Of a stretch of 64,000 nt of DNA, positions 40,246-49,899 are shown one piece after another (the stretch's first letter is position 1; each line of letters opens with the position of its first letter). Below the pieces are notes generated by a model that worked only from the letters and a program-made list of their open reading frames with translations, was not told where the DNA came from and ran no database searches. A program made the position numbers and the translations under genes. Origin of the DNA: Roseisolibacter agri (GTDB taxonomy: Bacteria > Gemmatimonadota > Gemmatimonadetes > Gemmatimonadales > Gemmatimonadaceae); contig NZ_BRXS01000003.1 of NCBI RefSeq assembly GCF_030159095.1, forward strand, positions 124,001 to 188,000, given 5' to 3'.

Positions 40246-41622
40246 CTAGTTCATGCCGCGCACGCGCTCGCCCGCCCAGCCCAGCGCCTCGGTGTACAGC
40301 GCCGAGACCTGCGACATCGACAGCCCCACCGCCTCCGCCGCGTCCTGCACCGCGCTCCAGTCGCCGCGCTCCTGCGCCTCGACCAGCGCCAGCGTGCTCG
40401 CGTACGGGCCGCTGCGCGTCAGCAGCGCGTCCTTCACCTCCTGCCCGATCGCCATGCGCGCGAGGATCCCCTCCATCGGCATGCGCAGCAGCGCGTCGAG
40501 CAGCGAGAAGAGCCCCACCAGGAAGAGCGGCCCCATCTCCGAGCGACGCCCCGAGCGCTCGCCCACCAGCTCCGCGAGGCGCGCGCGCACCAGCGCCGCG
40601 AGCACCAGCTCGAGCGCGATGCCGTTGTTCGACGCCACCGACGACACGAGCAGCACCGTCAGCCAGCGGTGCAGCACCCCGCGGCCCACCATGCGCAGCG
40701 CGAAGCCGATGCTCGTCACGTCGCGCCCGCCGAACGCCGCCGAGTTGGCGATGCGCAGCAGCTTGTACGACAGCGACGGGTCGGACTTGAACGCGTTCTC
40801 GATCTCCCCGTCGCTCGCCTTCGAGTCCTCGAGGAGGTTCAGCAGTCGCAGCATCGTCGAGTGCTCGACGCTCAGCTCGCGGTGCGAGACGATCTGCGGC
40901 TTGCTGTAGTAGTAGCCCTGGAAGAGCGTGTAGCCGTGGCGGCGGCACATGTCGCGCACCTCCGCCGTCTCCACGCGCTCGGCCAGCAGGCGCACGCCGA
41001 AGCGCCGCAGGTCGTCGGCGACCTTCTTCACCTCCGCCTCCGACTTGTTCAGCACGTCGATCTTCACGATCGACGCCAGCGCCAGCAGCGGCTCGTAGCC
41101 CGGCGCGTTCACGAAGTCGTCGAGCGCCAGCGTGTAGCCCTTGCGGCGCAGCTGCTCGCAGGCGGCGATCACCTCGGGCTCCGGGTCCACCGACTCCAGC
41201 AGCTCGATGACGACCGTCTTCGGCTCGAACAGCTGGTACTGGCCCGTGAGCAGGAAGTCGCGCGTCATGTTGACGAACGCCAGCGTGCCGCCCGTGAGCG
41301 GCGCCATCCCGATGCTCAGCAGCGCGTGGATGACCGTGTCGGTGCACATCTGGTCCGCCGACACGCCGTTCGCCCAGTTCTGCTGCGCGCCGCTGCGGTA
41401 GAGCAGCTCGTACGCGAACAGCCGGTCGCGCTCGTCGAAGATCGGCTGGCGCGCCACGAACACGTCGTGGATCCCGCTCGCCTCCGCGGGCGCGGCGGTC
41501 GCCGCCGCGGCGGCGGTGGCCGATGCGCTCACGGGTGCGCTCGCGGCGGCATCGACCGGCGGGGATGCGGGCGACTCGGCCGCGCGACGGGCGTTCGAGG
41601 AGAAGCTGAAAAGCGGCGACAT
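40246..41622 (-). CDS. EAL-HDOD signalling protein (YuxH/CdgJ type)
   Basis: The 458-residue product combines a degenerate N-terminal EAL domain (VFVARQPIFDERDRLFAYEL, KTVVIELLESVDPEPEVIAA, LALDDFVNAPGYEPLLALAS, IVKIDVLN) with a C-terminal HDOD domain (KSDPSLSYKLLRIANSAAFG, LFSLLDALLRMPMEGILARM). The EAL motif itself reads ELL and several metal ligands appear lost, as in YuxH/CdgJ proteins that regulate motility without c-di-GMP hydrolysis. The ATG at 41622 is the first that gives a modest low-complexity N terminus. Its closeness to the flagellar cluster fits a motility role. Confidence 0.9.
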   Translation of the reverse strand: MSPLFSFSSNARRAAESPASPPVDAAASAPVSASATAAAAATAAPAEASGIHDVFVARQPIFDERDRLFAYELLYRSGAQQNWANGVSADQMCTDTVIHALLSIGMAPLTGGTLAFVNMTRDFLLTGQYQLFEPKTVVIELLESVDPEPEVIAACEQLRRKGYTLALDDFVNAPGYEPLLALASIVKIDVLNKSEAEVKKVADDLRRFGVRLLAERVETAEVRDMCRRHGYTLFQGYYYSKPQIVSHRELSVEHSTMLRLLNLLEDSKASDGEIENAFKSDPSLSYKLLRIANSAAFGGRDVTSIGFALRMVGRGVLHRWLTVLLVSSVASNNGIALELVLAALVRARLAELVGERSGRRSEMGPLFLVGLFSLLDALLRMPMEGILARMAIGQEVKDALLTRSGPYASTLALVEAQERGDWSAVQDAAEAVGLSMSQVSALYTEALGWAGERVRGMN

Positions 41623-41808
41623 GGCATCGGGTGGGGTACCGGTGGGACGAGCCACCGGCGGCGAAGGGCACAGCGCCACGGCAGCGCCGCAGCGGCGCCG
41701 GGACCGCCGGTAGGGGCTGCGGGGTATGCCGTGTCGTCGAGGGGCGGCGCCATCCTGGCAGCCGCGCCGCGGCCCCACGCCCGCACGTCCCGCACGCCCT
41801 TCCCGCCC

Positions 41809-42711
41809 ATGCGCTCCGCTCCCCGCCGCCCTGCCGCCGTCGCGCTGCTGCTCGCCCTCGCCGCAGTCGGCGCCTGCGGCCGCGACGACGCCCCAGCCCC
41901 CGACGCGGACTCGGCCCTCGCGCGCGACCTCACGCTCGCCACCGCCCCGGTGCCCCCGCGGCGCGACTCGCTCGCGCTGGGCGACACGGCCGTCGTCGCG
42001 GAGACGCCGCCCGCGCCGGTCGTCGCTGCACCGGAGCCCGCGCCCGCACGTCGCGCCCCCGCGCGGGTGGCCAGCGCGCCCACGCCGCGCGCCGTCGAGA
42101 CGCGCCCTGCGCCCACGCCCGCGCCCGTCGCGCCACCCGTCGCCGCCGCCCCGCGCGCCGAAAAGCCGGCCGAGGAGCCGGCGCCGACCCCCGTGCGCCC
42201 GGCGAGCGACGCGGGCAGCGGGCCGTCGCTCGGGCGCGGGACGCTGCTCGCCGGCACGACTGGCTCGCGGATCTGCTCCACGTCGAACCGCCCGGGCGAT
42301 CGGCTGGTCGCGACGCTCGCCGCCGACGTCACCGGCGCCGACGGCGTCGTGCTCCCCGCCGGCACGGGCGTCGTGCTGGAGGTCGCGAGCGTCTCGCGCG
42401 AGGGGAAGGTTGAGCTGCTCGCCCGCGGCGTGTCGCTGAACGGCGCCTTCCATCCGATCGTCGCCGACGTCGCCGTGGGCGAGGCGCCGCTCGAGAAGCG
42501 CACGGTCGCCGGCACGAACGACACGAAGGGGAAGGCCGTGAAGGGCGCGATCGCCGGCGCGATCATCGGCCAGATCCTCGGCCGCGACACGAAGGGGACG
42601 ATCATCGGCGCGGCCACCGGCGCCGCCGCCGGCGCAGCGGCCGGGCAGCTCGGGAAGAAGGAGGAGCTGTGCCTGGCGGCGGGGGCGCCCGTGCGGGTCA
42701 CGATCCGATAA
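41809..42711 (+). CDS. Lipoprotein with glycine-zipper domain
   Basis: The 300-residue product has a lipobox (LLLALAAVGACGRDDAPAPD), a long Ala/Pro-rich linker, a beta-rich domain (RLVATLAADVTGADGVVLPA, GTGVVLEVASVSREGKVELL) and a C-terminal glycine-zipper segment (KGAIAGAIIGQILGRDTKGT, IIGAATGAAAGAAAGQLG) that may insert in the outer membrane. The middle resembles TrbI/VirB10-like or conjugal-like beta domains only in general shape. It is divergent from the EAL-HDOD gene across 186 bp. Function is unknown. Confidence 0.8.
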   Translation: MRSAPRRPAAVALLLALAAVGACGRDDAPAPDADSALARDLTLATAPVPPRRDSLALGDTAVVAETPPAPVVAAPEPAPARRAPARVASAPTPRAVETRPAPTPAPVAPPVAAAPRAEKPAEEPAPTPVRPASDAGSGPSLGRGTLLAGTTGSRICSTSNRPGDRLVATLAADVTGADGVVLPAGTGVVLEVASVSREGKVELLARGVSLNGAFHPIVADVAVGEAPLEKRTVAGTNDTKGKAVKGAIAGAIIGQILGRDTKGTIIGAATGAAAGAAAGQLGKKEELCLAAGAPVRVTIR

Positions 42712-42712
42712 G

Positions 42713-42884
42713 GGCGGAGAACGGAGTGGCGGAGGACGGAACGGCGGAGGACGGTGGAGCGTGAGACGGAAGAGCGGATGCTACGAGCCTGACGCTGCTC
42801 CGCCGCCCTCCACTTCACCGTCTCACGCCGTATCGTTCTCCGCCCCATCGTCCTCCGCCGTTCCGTTCTCCGCCGTACTCGTCC
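42713..42884. repeat. Full palindrome of the ~15-bp unit family
   Basis: The left arm has units such as GGCGGAGAACGGA and GGCGGAGGACGGAAC followed by GCGTGAGACGG. The centre pairs GAGCGGATGC with GCTCCGCC. The right arm mirrors it with CCGTCTCACG and units of CCGTTCCGTTCTCCGCC. It occupies the whole gap before the ABC transporter gene, whose start follows directly. Confidence 0.85.
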
Positions 42885-42885
42885 C

Positions 42886-43656
<771 letters not shown>

Positions 43657-43685
43657 CCATCGCCTGATCACCAGCACCTGATCGC

Positions 43686-45452
43686 GTGCTGCTGTCCGCC
43701 GTCGCGTACCTGAGCTGGGCCTCGCTCCGCAACCGCGTGCGCGTGCAGCTGCGCCGCGCGCGCTCGCCGCGCACGGTCGTCGCCGTGGCCGCGGGCGCGA
43801 CGTACGTGTGGTGGTTCCTCGTGCGCCCTGCCAACCGCGGCGGCGCCGCCGCCTTCCTCACCGACGCGTGGGCGCCACGCCTCGCCGCGCTCGGCCTCAC
43901 GCTGCTGGCGGCGCGCTGGTGGCTCGCGGGCGCCGACCCGCGCGCCCTCGCCTTCTCGCCGGCCGAGGTGCACCTGCTCTTCCCCGCGCCGGTGACGCGC
44001 CGCGGGCTGGTCGCCTACAAGCTCCTGCGCGCGCAGCTCGTGATCCTCGCCAACACGATCATCTGGACGGTGATCCTGCGCGGCGAGGGGACGCACCTCG
44101 CGTCGTGGCGGCGCGCGCTCGGGCTCTGGATCCTGCTGTCGGTGCTCTACCTGCACCGCTTGGGCGCGGCGCTCGTCACGGCCGCGCCGCCGGTGGACGC
44201 GCGCGCGGCCCACGGCTGGCGGCGCGTCGTGCGCCGCGCGCTCCCGCCGGCGCTGCTGGCGGCGGCCGCGGTGGCGGTGCTCGTGCCCGTCGTCGCGCAT
44301 CGTGCGCCCCTCGGCGTCGCGTGGAACGGGGGCGTCGCCACCTTCGGGCGCGCGCTCGGCGGCGTGCTGGAGGCGACGTCGGCGACGCTCGTGCTGGCGC
44401 CCGCGCGGCTGCTGCTGACGCCCACCTTCGCGGTCGACGTCGGGACGTGGGCGCGCGCGCTCGCGCCCGCGCTGGCGCTGCTGGCGCTGCACTTCGTGTG
44501 GGTGCTGCGCACCGACGCCGCCGTGCACGAGGCGGCGCTGGTCGCGAGCGAGGAGCGCGAGCGGCGCCGCGCGGACCGCCGCGCCGGCGGCACCGGCGTG
44601 GACCGACGCCCCGCGCGCGACGACGACGCCGCGGACGTGCCGCCGCCGCGCCGCTGGACGCCGCCGCTGGCGCCCGTCGGGCCGGCGGCGCTGGCCATCG
44701 TCTGGAAGAACGCGGTCGCGGCGCTGCGCGCGACGGCGCTCGCGCGCGTGCTGGCGCTCTACGGCGTGGTCGCCGCCGGATTGCTCGCGCTGTCCACGCG
44801 CGATCCGCGGCTGGCGGAGATCGTCACCGTCGTCGTCGGCGTGTGGCTGACGATGCTGCTGGTGGCCGGCCCACTCTGGGTGCGCTTCGACCTGCGACAC
44901 GACCTCGCGCACCTCGCGGTGCTGCGCGCGTGGCCGCTGGCCGGCCGCGACGTCGTGGCGGCGGAGGTGCTGGCGTCGACGCTGGCGCTGACGGCGGCGC
45001 AGCTGGCGATCCTCGTCCTCCTCTTCGTCGCGTCGCTGGGGGCGCCGTTCGCGCTCGGCTTCTCGCTCGACGAGCGGGCCGCCGGGCTCGCGACCGCCGC
45101 CCTCGGCCTCCCCGGGGTGAACGCGGCCAGCCTCACCGTGCAGAACGGGGCCGCGCTCCTCTTCCCCACCTGGGTGCGCCCGACCGGCGGCCCGCGCGGC
45201 GTCGAGGCGATGGGGCAGAACCTGCTCTCGACGGGGCTCGCGATCGTCTTCGCCGCGGCGCTGCTCGCGCTCCCCGGCGCCATCTCGGCGCTGCTCGCGT
45301 GGGGGCTCTGGCCGATGCTCGGCCCGTGGGCGCTGGCGCCGGCCGCGACGCTGCTGACCGCCGCCGCGACGCTCGAGCTGCGCCCGGTGCACGCCTGGCT
45401 CGGCCGCGTCTTCGAGCGCACGGACCCGAGCGCCATCGGGACGGCGCGCTGA
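43686..45452 (+). CDS. ABC exporter permease, large polytopic membrane protein
   Basis: This is the membrane partner of the upstream ATPase. The 588-residue product has about ten hydrophobic segments (for example VVAVAAGATYVWWFLVRPAN, ALVILANTIIWTVILR-like, LLAAAAVAVLVPVVAHR, LAIVFAAALLALPGAISALL) and the family segment DPRALAFSPAEVHLLFPAPV found in the putative ABC exporter group. A charged loop in mid-sequence (EERERRRADRRAGGTG) separates two halves. It starts at GTG. The substrate cannot be deduced. Confidence 0.85.
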   Translation: MLLSAVAYLSWASLRNRVRVQLRRARSPRTVVAVAAGATYVWWFLVRPANRGGAAAFLTDAWAPRLAALGLTLLAARWWLAGADPRALAFSPAEVHLLFPAPVTRRGLVAYKLLRAQLVILANTIIWTVILRGEGTHLASWRRALGLWILLSVLYLHRLGAALVTAAPPVDARAAHGWRRVVRRALPPALLAAAAVAVLVPVVAHRAPLGVAWNGGVATFGRALGGVLEATSATLVLAPARLLLTPTFAVDVGTWARALAPALALLALHFVWVLRTDAAVHEAALVASEERERRRADRRAGGTGVDRRPARDDDAADVPPPRRWTPPLAPVGPAALAIVWKNAVAALRATALARVLALYGVVAAGLLALSTRDPRLAEIVTVVVGVWLTMLLVAGPLWVRFDLRHDLAHLAVLRAWPLAGRDVVAAEVLASTLALTAAQLAILVLLFVASLGAPFALGFSLDERAAGLATAALGLPGVNAASLTVQNGAALLFPTWVRPTGGPRGVEAMGQNLLSTGLAIVFAAALLALPGAISALLAWGLWPMLGPWALAPAATLLTAAATLELRPVHAWLGRVFERTDPSAIGTAR

Positions 45453-45672
45453 GCGGGACCGATCCCCTCGCATCGCTTCGCCCGCACCGTGCGTTGACGT
45501 ACGGACGACCGGCGGACGGCGCGTGGGCGGCACCGCCGCGCCGTCGGCGGCGCTATCTTGCGAGGGCGCGCTCCGGCGCCGCCGGCCTCGCCGCCGCCGG
45601 GTGCGTCCGCGCCCATCCTCCCGACCGCGCTTCGGCGCTGCGCTTCGTGTCGCACCTGCACCTGGAGAGTCC

Positions 45673-46332
45673 GTGAAGTCCGACGACGCCTACGACCCCT
45701 TCGCGGACGGCGACGAGCCCGACGACGAGTTCGACGGCGACGACATCGACGACGACGAGGAGGACGAGGACGACGACGCGGAGGACGACGAGGACGGCCC
45801 GCAGCGCCCGGCCGTCTTCATCACCACCGCGCAGCCGGTCTCGATCCGCGTCGACCGCCTGGACGACGACCGCGCGCCCGACGGCTCGGTGCTGGGCGCG
45901 TACATCGGCGACCGGCTCGTCGCGCGCAGCGCCATGGAGCCCGAGGCGATCGAGCGCCTGCTCGGCCTCGGCCTGTTCCAGCAGCCGGTGCCGCTCGGGC
46001 TGTTCGCGTACGAGGAGGATCCGGGGCTCCAGTGCCGCCTGTTCGCGCTGGTGCCGAGCGGCACCTTCTCCGAGTCCGCGCACGCCGACGAGCCGTGGAA
46101 GGCGAGCGTGCCGAGCTACGAGGACGCGCTCAAGGCGTCCGACGACGAGGACGACGACGGTCCCCAGCTGGAGACGATCCTGCTCGGCCACATCGTGCGC
46201 TTCGCCGCCGACCGGAAGCATCCGGACGACCTGGCCGCGGAAGCGGTGGACGTGCTGCACAAGATCCTGACGGGCGGCACGCTGAGCGACGCGAACAGCA
46301 AGGCGATCGACGATCTCCTCGATAATCTCTGA
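45673..46332 (+). CDS. Acidic protein of unknown function
   Basis: The 219-residue product has an extremely Asp/Glu-rich N terminus (residues 3-42), then a compact domain (RPAVFITTAQPVSIRVDRLD, GAYIGDRLVARSAMEPEAIE, LLGHIVRFAADRKHPDDLAA) and a C terminus with DVLHKILTGGTLSDANSKAI. It starts at GTG preceded by GGAGAG. No family is recognised. The acidic tail could be a chaperone-like or nucleic-acid-mimic surface, but this is speculation. Confidence 0.8.
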   Translation: MKSDDAYDPFADGDEPDDEFDGDDIDDDEEDEDDDAEDDEDGPQRPAVFITTAQPVSIRVDRLDDDRAPDGSVLGAYIGDRLVARSAMEPEAIERLLGLGLFQQPVPLGLFAYEEDPGLQCRLFALVPSGTFSESAHADEPWKASVPSYEDALKASDDEDDDGPQLETILLGHIVRFAADRKHPDDLAAEAVDVLHKILTGGTLSDANSKAIDDLLDNL

Positions 46333-46500
46333 GGCGGAGGACGGACCGGCGGAGAACCGAACTGCGGAAGGCGAAGAGGCGTGAAACGAACGAGCGGACG
46401 CCACGAGCTTCGAGCTCGGAGCGTCCGCTTTTCCGTCTCACGCCGTAACGTCTTCCGCGGTATCGTCTTCCGCAGTTCCGTCGTCCGCGGTTCCGGTCCT
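46333..46500. repeat. Full palindrome of the ~15-bp unit family
   Basis: Left-arm units GGCGGAGGACGGACC and GCGTGAAACG, a central stem GCGGACGCCACGAGCTTCG / CGGAGCGTCCGC, then right-arm units CGTCTTCCGCGGTATCG. It fills the gap between two convergent genes. Confidence 0.85.
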
Positions 46501-46504
46501 GTGC

Positions 46505-46735
46505 TTAGGCAGCCAGCTGGTTCGCCGGCTTCCAGCCCTTCGTCTTTCTGCCAGTGCGCACCAGCTCATAGCGCGCCGGCGGGAAGCCGTACACGCCGAT
46601 CTCCAGCAGATCTCCGACCTGCACGATGGCCTGCTCGGCGATCGCTTCCAGCGCGTCGTCGAACGTGTCGCTCTGCACCTCCCCCGCTTCGCGGAGGGTG
46701 CCGGCCTTGCCGAGGGCGAAATTGAAGCGGGGCAT
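46505..46735 (-). CDS. Hypothetical 76-aa protein
   Basis: The small product (MPRFNFALGKAGTLREAGEV, then TFDDALEAIAEQAIVQVGDL) is not a recognised family. The ATG at 46735 is preferred over an upstream in-frame ATG because AGGAGA precedes it by five or six bases. The predicted fold is a short alpha/beta domain ending in GRKTKGWKPANQLAA. Its gene is bracketed by two copies of the 15-bp unit palindrome. Confidence 0.72.
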   Translation of the reverse strand: MPRFNFALGKAGTLREAGEVQSDTFDDALEAIAEQAIVQVGDLLEIGVYGFPPARYELVRTGRKTKGWKPANQLAA

Positions 46736-46852
46736 GCGGTCTCCTGTGCTCGGGTCCCGGGCGCGTGGTGACACTGCCTACCCTCTCTAACGCGAGTGGC
46801 GTGCCGGACGTGCCGGGGCTGCGTGTTACTACCCCGGAAGGGCGGAAACGGA

Positions 46853-47043
46853 TACCTGGAGGCGCGAACCGCGGAGGACGAAACGGCGGAGAGCGGAGGG
46901 GCGGAGGACGGAAGCGCGTGAGACGGAACGGCGGACGCCATGAGCTTCGAGCTCGCAGCGTCCGCCGTTCCGTCTCACGCCTCATCGTTCTCCGCGGTTC
47001 CGTCTTCCGCGGTTCCGTCTTCCGCGGTTCCGTCCTCCGCAGT
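46853..47043. repeat. Full palindrome of the ~15-bp unit family
   Basis: Left arm with CGCGGAGGACGAAACGGC and GGGGCGGAGGACGGAAGC units, centre GCGGACGCCATGAGCTTCG / CGCAGCGTCCGC, right arm with three near-perfect CCGCGGTTCCGTCTT units. It ends on the stop codon of the DUF5916 gene. Confidence 0.85.
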
Positions 47044-49689
47044 TCAGGGATTCAGCCAGTACGACAGCTTCACCAGGAACGTGTTGTTCGGGTGCAGCCC
47101 GAGCAGGTCCTGGTACTCGCGGCGCACGTTCAGGCGGTCGTTCGGGTCGGTCGTGAACGCGTCGCGGCCGTGCGCCCACACCACGAACAGCGTCGAGCCG
47201 GGGCGGTACTCCCAGCGCAGCACCGAGTTGGTGCGCAGCTGCTTGAAGTCCAGCCCCCCCGGGTCGCGTCCGGCACCGTACGGACGATAGCGGTCCGCGT
47301 ACGCCTCGGCGCGCGGGTTCGCGAGCTCGCGCCAGTCGGAGTACTCGCCGAGCGCGATGTACGGCTGGCCGTAGAACTGGAACGACAGCGTCGGCGAGGC
47401 CGTGTAGTTCAGGCGCGTCGTCAGGCTCAGCGTGCGCTGGTCGAGGTGCGCGAACGTGTAGTGCGTCGTGTCCACGCCCGACACGCCGTAGTTGCCGTAC
47501 CACTGGCTGTTGTCGCTCGCGCGATTGTAGGACACGCCCAGCGAGGCCGAGAACTGCGAGCGGAGGCGGAAGTTGACCGAGGGCTCCATCCAGTAGCCCC
47601 GCGTGTTCCCCTCGTCGCCGCCGTACAGGCCGGCGAACAGGTACGGCGTCCACGGCTTGCGGTTGTCGCCCTCGACGCCGCTCCACACCTCCCACGACGT
47701 CGATCTCCGCACCGCCGGGCCGCCGCGCGCGTCTCGGTCGTCGTAGACGCCGCCGAAGCCGCCCACGTTGGTCCCGAAGTGGCCCCACATCATGTTCTTG
47801 AACTGCAGGTGCCAGTTCGTGTTCAGGTTCCGCTGCAGCGCGAGCCCGTCGGTCGTCCACGAGCCCATCGCGTTGAAGTTGAAGAACGCCATCCGGAACA
47901 GCGCCGTCGGCTGCTGGATCTGGTAGGCGAACCAGTTGCGGAACAGCTGCTCGTCGGCGCGCTGCTGGAACCCGAGGTCGTTGATCTCGAAGCCCGGCGA
48001 GTAGCGCTGGTAGACCGACTGAAAGCGCGTGCGCCCGCCGCCGAACTTGCTGAACGAGACGCGCTGCGCGTCTCCGACGAGGCTCGTGCGGTTCGGGTCG
48101 AGCGTGACGTCGTCGTCCGGGCGCTGGTAGCGGTGCACGCCGTCGCGCTGCAGCGCCGTGATCGCGTCGCGCGTGCCGGCCACGTGGCTCCCCGACAGCG
48201 ACGTGTGCAGCTCGTAGTTGCGCTTGAAGAAGCGGTAGCGGAAGTCGAGGCCGCCCGTGTACGCGTTGCGGCGCAGGAAGCGCGCGGTCAGCGTGTCCAC
48301 GTCGCGGTTCACCGCCGTGATCATGGCGCCGAAGTCGCCCTGCCCCTTGTTCAGGTCCTGCTGCGCGCGCGCGGCGAAGTAGTTGGTGCCGGGCTCGATG
48401 GTGCGGTCGCGCGTGCCGACCTCGCGCTGCGTCACCGCGTCCAGCACCCCGATCGACAGCCCGCTCGGCAGCCGGCCGGTGATCTTCGCGGCGCCGAGGA
48501 TGGTCGTGTTGAGCGGGCTGGAGGCGTCGCCGTACGAGCCGCCGAGCTGCGGCGAGCGCCCGATGCGGCGCGAGTAGAACAGGCCGCGGCAGCCCGTGTC
48601 GATGTCGTTGCAGGAGTTGCGGAAGGTGAAGATGCCCGCGCCCTCCAGGAAGAACGGGCGCCGCTCCTCGAAGAACTGCTCGAACGCGCCGAGGTTGAGC
48701 ACCGCGGGGTCGGCCTCGACCTGGCCGAAGTCCGGGTTGATGGTCGCGTCCACCGTGAGGTTCGACGTCAGGCCGTACTTCAGGTCCGCGCCGATGGCCT
48801 GCTCCTGCGGGTGCGTGTAGCCCGCGTTCGTGCCCGGGCGCGCCTGCGTCACGTTCTTGGTGACGACGTACGGCGAGACTTCGAGACGGCGCGGCGTCGC
48901 GAAGCCCGCGAAGCCCGAGATCTCGCCGGCCTGCGACACGTAGCCCTGCACGTCGCGCCGGTACAGCGGCCAGCTGATGCGCTGCCCGGTGCGCGCGACG
49001 TCGCGCACGATCAGGAGGCCGAACGTGTGGGCGTCGCCCTTCGGGAAGCGCAGCTGCGACAGCGGGATGCGGAACTCGGCCACCCAGCCGGCGGAGTCGA
49101 CGCGCGCCGCGCCGTCCCACACCGCGTCCCACGTCACGTCCTCGGTGGCGTCGTTGTAGACGTAGAAGTCGCGCTTCACGCCCGCCGGGTTGAGGATGAA
49201 CTGGTAGGCGGTGCGGCGGTCGTGGTAGCTGTCGATGACGAGCTTCAGCTGCTCGCTCTGCGTGCGCACGTCGCGGCGGCTGAGCAGCGAGATGATGCTG
49301 TCGGGCGCGGGGTCGAACATGCGCGCGCCGACGTAGAGGTACTTGTCGTCGAACAGCACGCGCACCTCGGTCTTGAAGCGCGGCACCGCCGCCGGCGTCG
49401 GCTCGTACTCGAGGAACTGGTCGATGACCTGCGCGCCGCGCCACGCCGCGTCGTCGTCGCGCCCGTCGATCGTCGGCGCGCGCTCGGCGCGGCGCGCGAT
49501 GGCGGCCCGCGCGGTCGCCCGCGACTCGCCCGCGTCGGCGGCCGGCGGCACCGGCAGCTCGCGGCTCACGGGACGCGTGGGGGTGTTGGTCTGCGCGCCG
49601 GCGGCGCTCGCGAGCAGCAGGGCGGCGAGCGCGGCGACGCGGCGGGGCGACACGACGGCCTGGAGGGAGGACCGGGTGGGACGACGCAT
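47044..49689 (-). CDS. DUF5916 outer-membrane protein with CBM9-like N-terminal domain
   Basis: The 881-residue product has a signal peptide (VAALAALLLASAAGAQ), a carbohydrate-binding-family-9-like domain (APTIDGRDDDAAWRGAQVID, EVRVLFDDKYLYVGARMFDP, VAEFRIPLSQLRFPKGDAHT) and a C-terminal beta-barrel region (GNYGVSGVDTTHYTFAHLDQ, RTLSLTTRLNYTASPTLSFQ). It ends with an aromatic-containing strand typical of outer-membrane barrels. The DUF5916 segment FEQFFEERRPFFLEGAGIFT is clear. The ATG at 49689 gives the signal peptide. The substrate is unknown; such proteins may sense or bind extracellular polymers. Confidence 0.9.
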   Translation of the reverse strand: MRRPTRSSLQAVVSPRRVAALAALLLASAAGAQTNTPTRPVSRELPVPPAADAGESRATARAAIARRAERAPTIDGRDDDAAWRGAQVIDQFLEYEPTPAAVPRFKTEVRVLFDDKYLYVGARMFDPAPDSIISLLSRRDVRTQSEQLKLVIDSYHDRRTAYQFILNPAGVKRDFYVYNDATEDVTWDAVWDGAARVDSAGWVAEFRIPLSQLRFPKGDAHTFGLLIVRDVARTGQRISWPLYRRDVQGYVSQAGEISGFAGFATPRRLEVSPYVVTKNVTQARPGTNAGYTHPQEQAIGADLKYGLTSNLTVDATINPDFGQVEADPAVLNLGAFEQFFEERRPFFLEGAGIFTFRNSCNDIDTGCRGLFYSRRIGRSPQLGGSYGDASSPLNTTILGAAKITGRLPSGLSIGVLDAVTQREVGTRDRTIEPGTNYFAARAQQDLNKGQGDFGAMITAVNRDVDTLTARFLRRNAYTGGLDFRYRFFKRNYELHTSLSGSHVAGTRDAITALQRDGVHRYQRPDDDVTLDPNRTSLVGDAQRVSFSKFGGGRTRFQSVYQRYSPGFEINDLGFQQRADEQLFRNWFAYQIQQPTALFRMAFFNFNAMGSWTTDGLALQRNLNTNWHLQFKNMMWGHFGTNVGGFGGVYDDRDARGGPAVRRSTSWEVWSGVEGDNRKPWTPYLFAGLYGGDEGNTRGYWMEPSVNFRLRSQFSASLGVSYNRASDNSQWYGNYGVSGVDTTHYTFAHLDQRTLSLTTRLNYTASPTLSFQFYGQPYIALGEYSDWRELANPRAEAYADRYRPYGAGRDPGGLDFKQLRTNSVLRWEYRPGSTLFVVWAHGRDAFTTDPNDRLNVRREYQDLLGLHPNNTFLVKLSYWLNP

Positions 49690-49899
49690 GGCAGGGGTTG
49701 AGCGGGCGCTCCCGCGCGCATCCGGAAGGGACGCGCGCCCGGAGGCGCGACCGAGCGTTGGGACAGCGGCGCTCCCCAAAGGGTTTGCACGCGGGTTCCG
49801 CCGATGGGTCAGCGCGATGTCAACGAATCGTTCGCGGATCGCGGTCACGGACTCCGACTGGCGCCTACACGTGAGCCCGCGGGCGCGTTACTCTGCGGC

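Noticed and set aside
42713-42884. CRISPR array or short-spacer repeat array
   Set aside because: Units are contiguous without spacers and arranged as a mirror-image palindrome; no cas genes are present.
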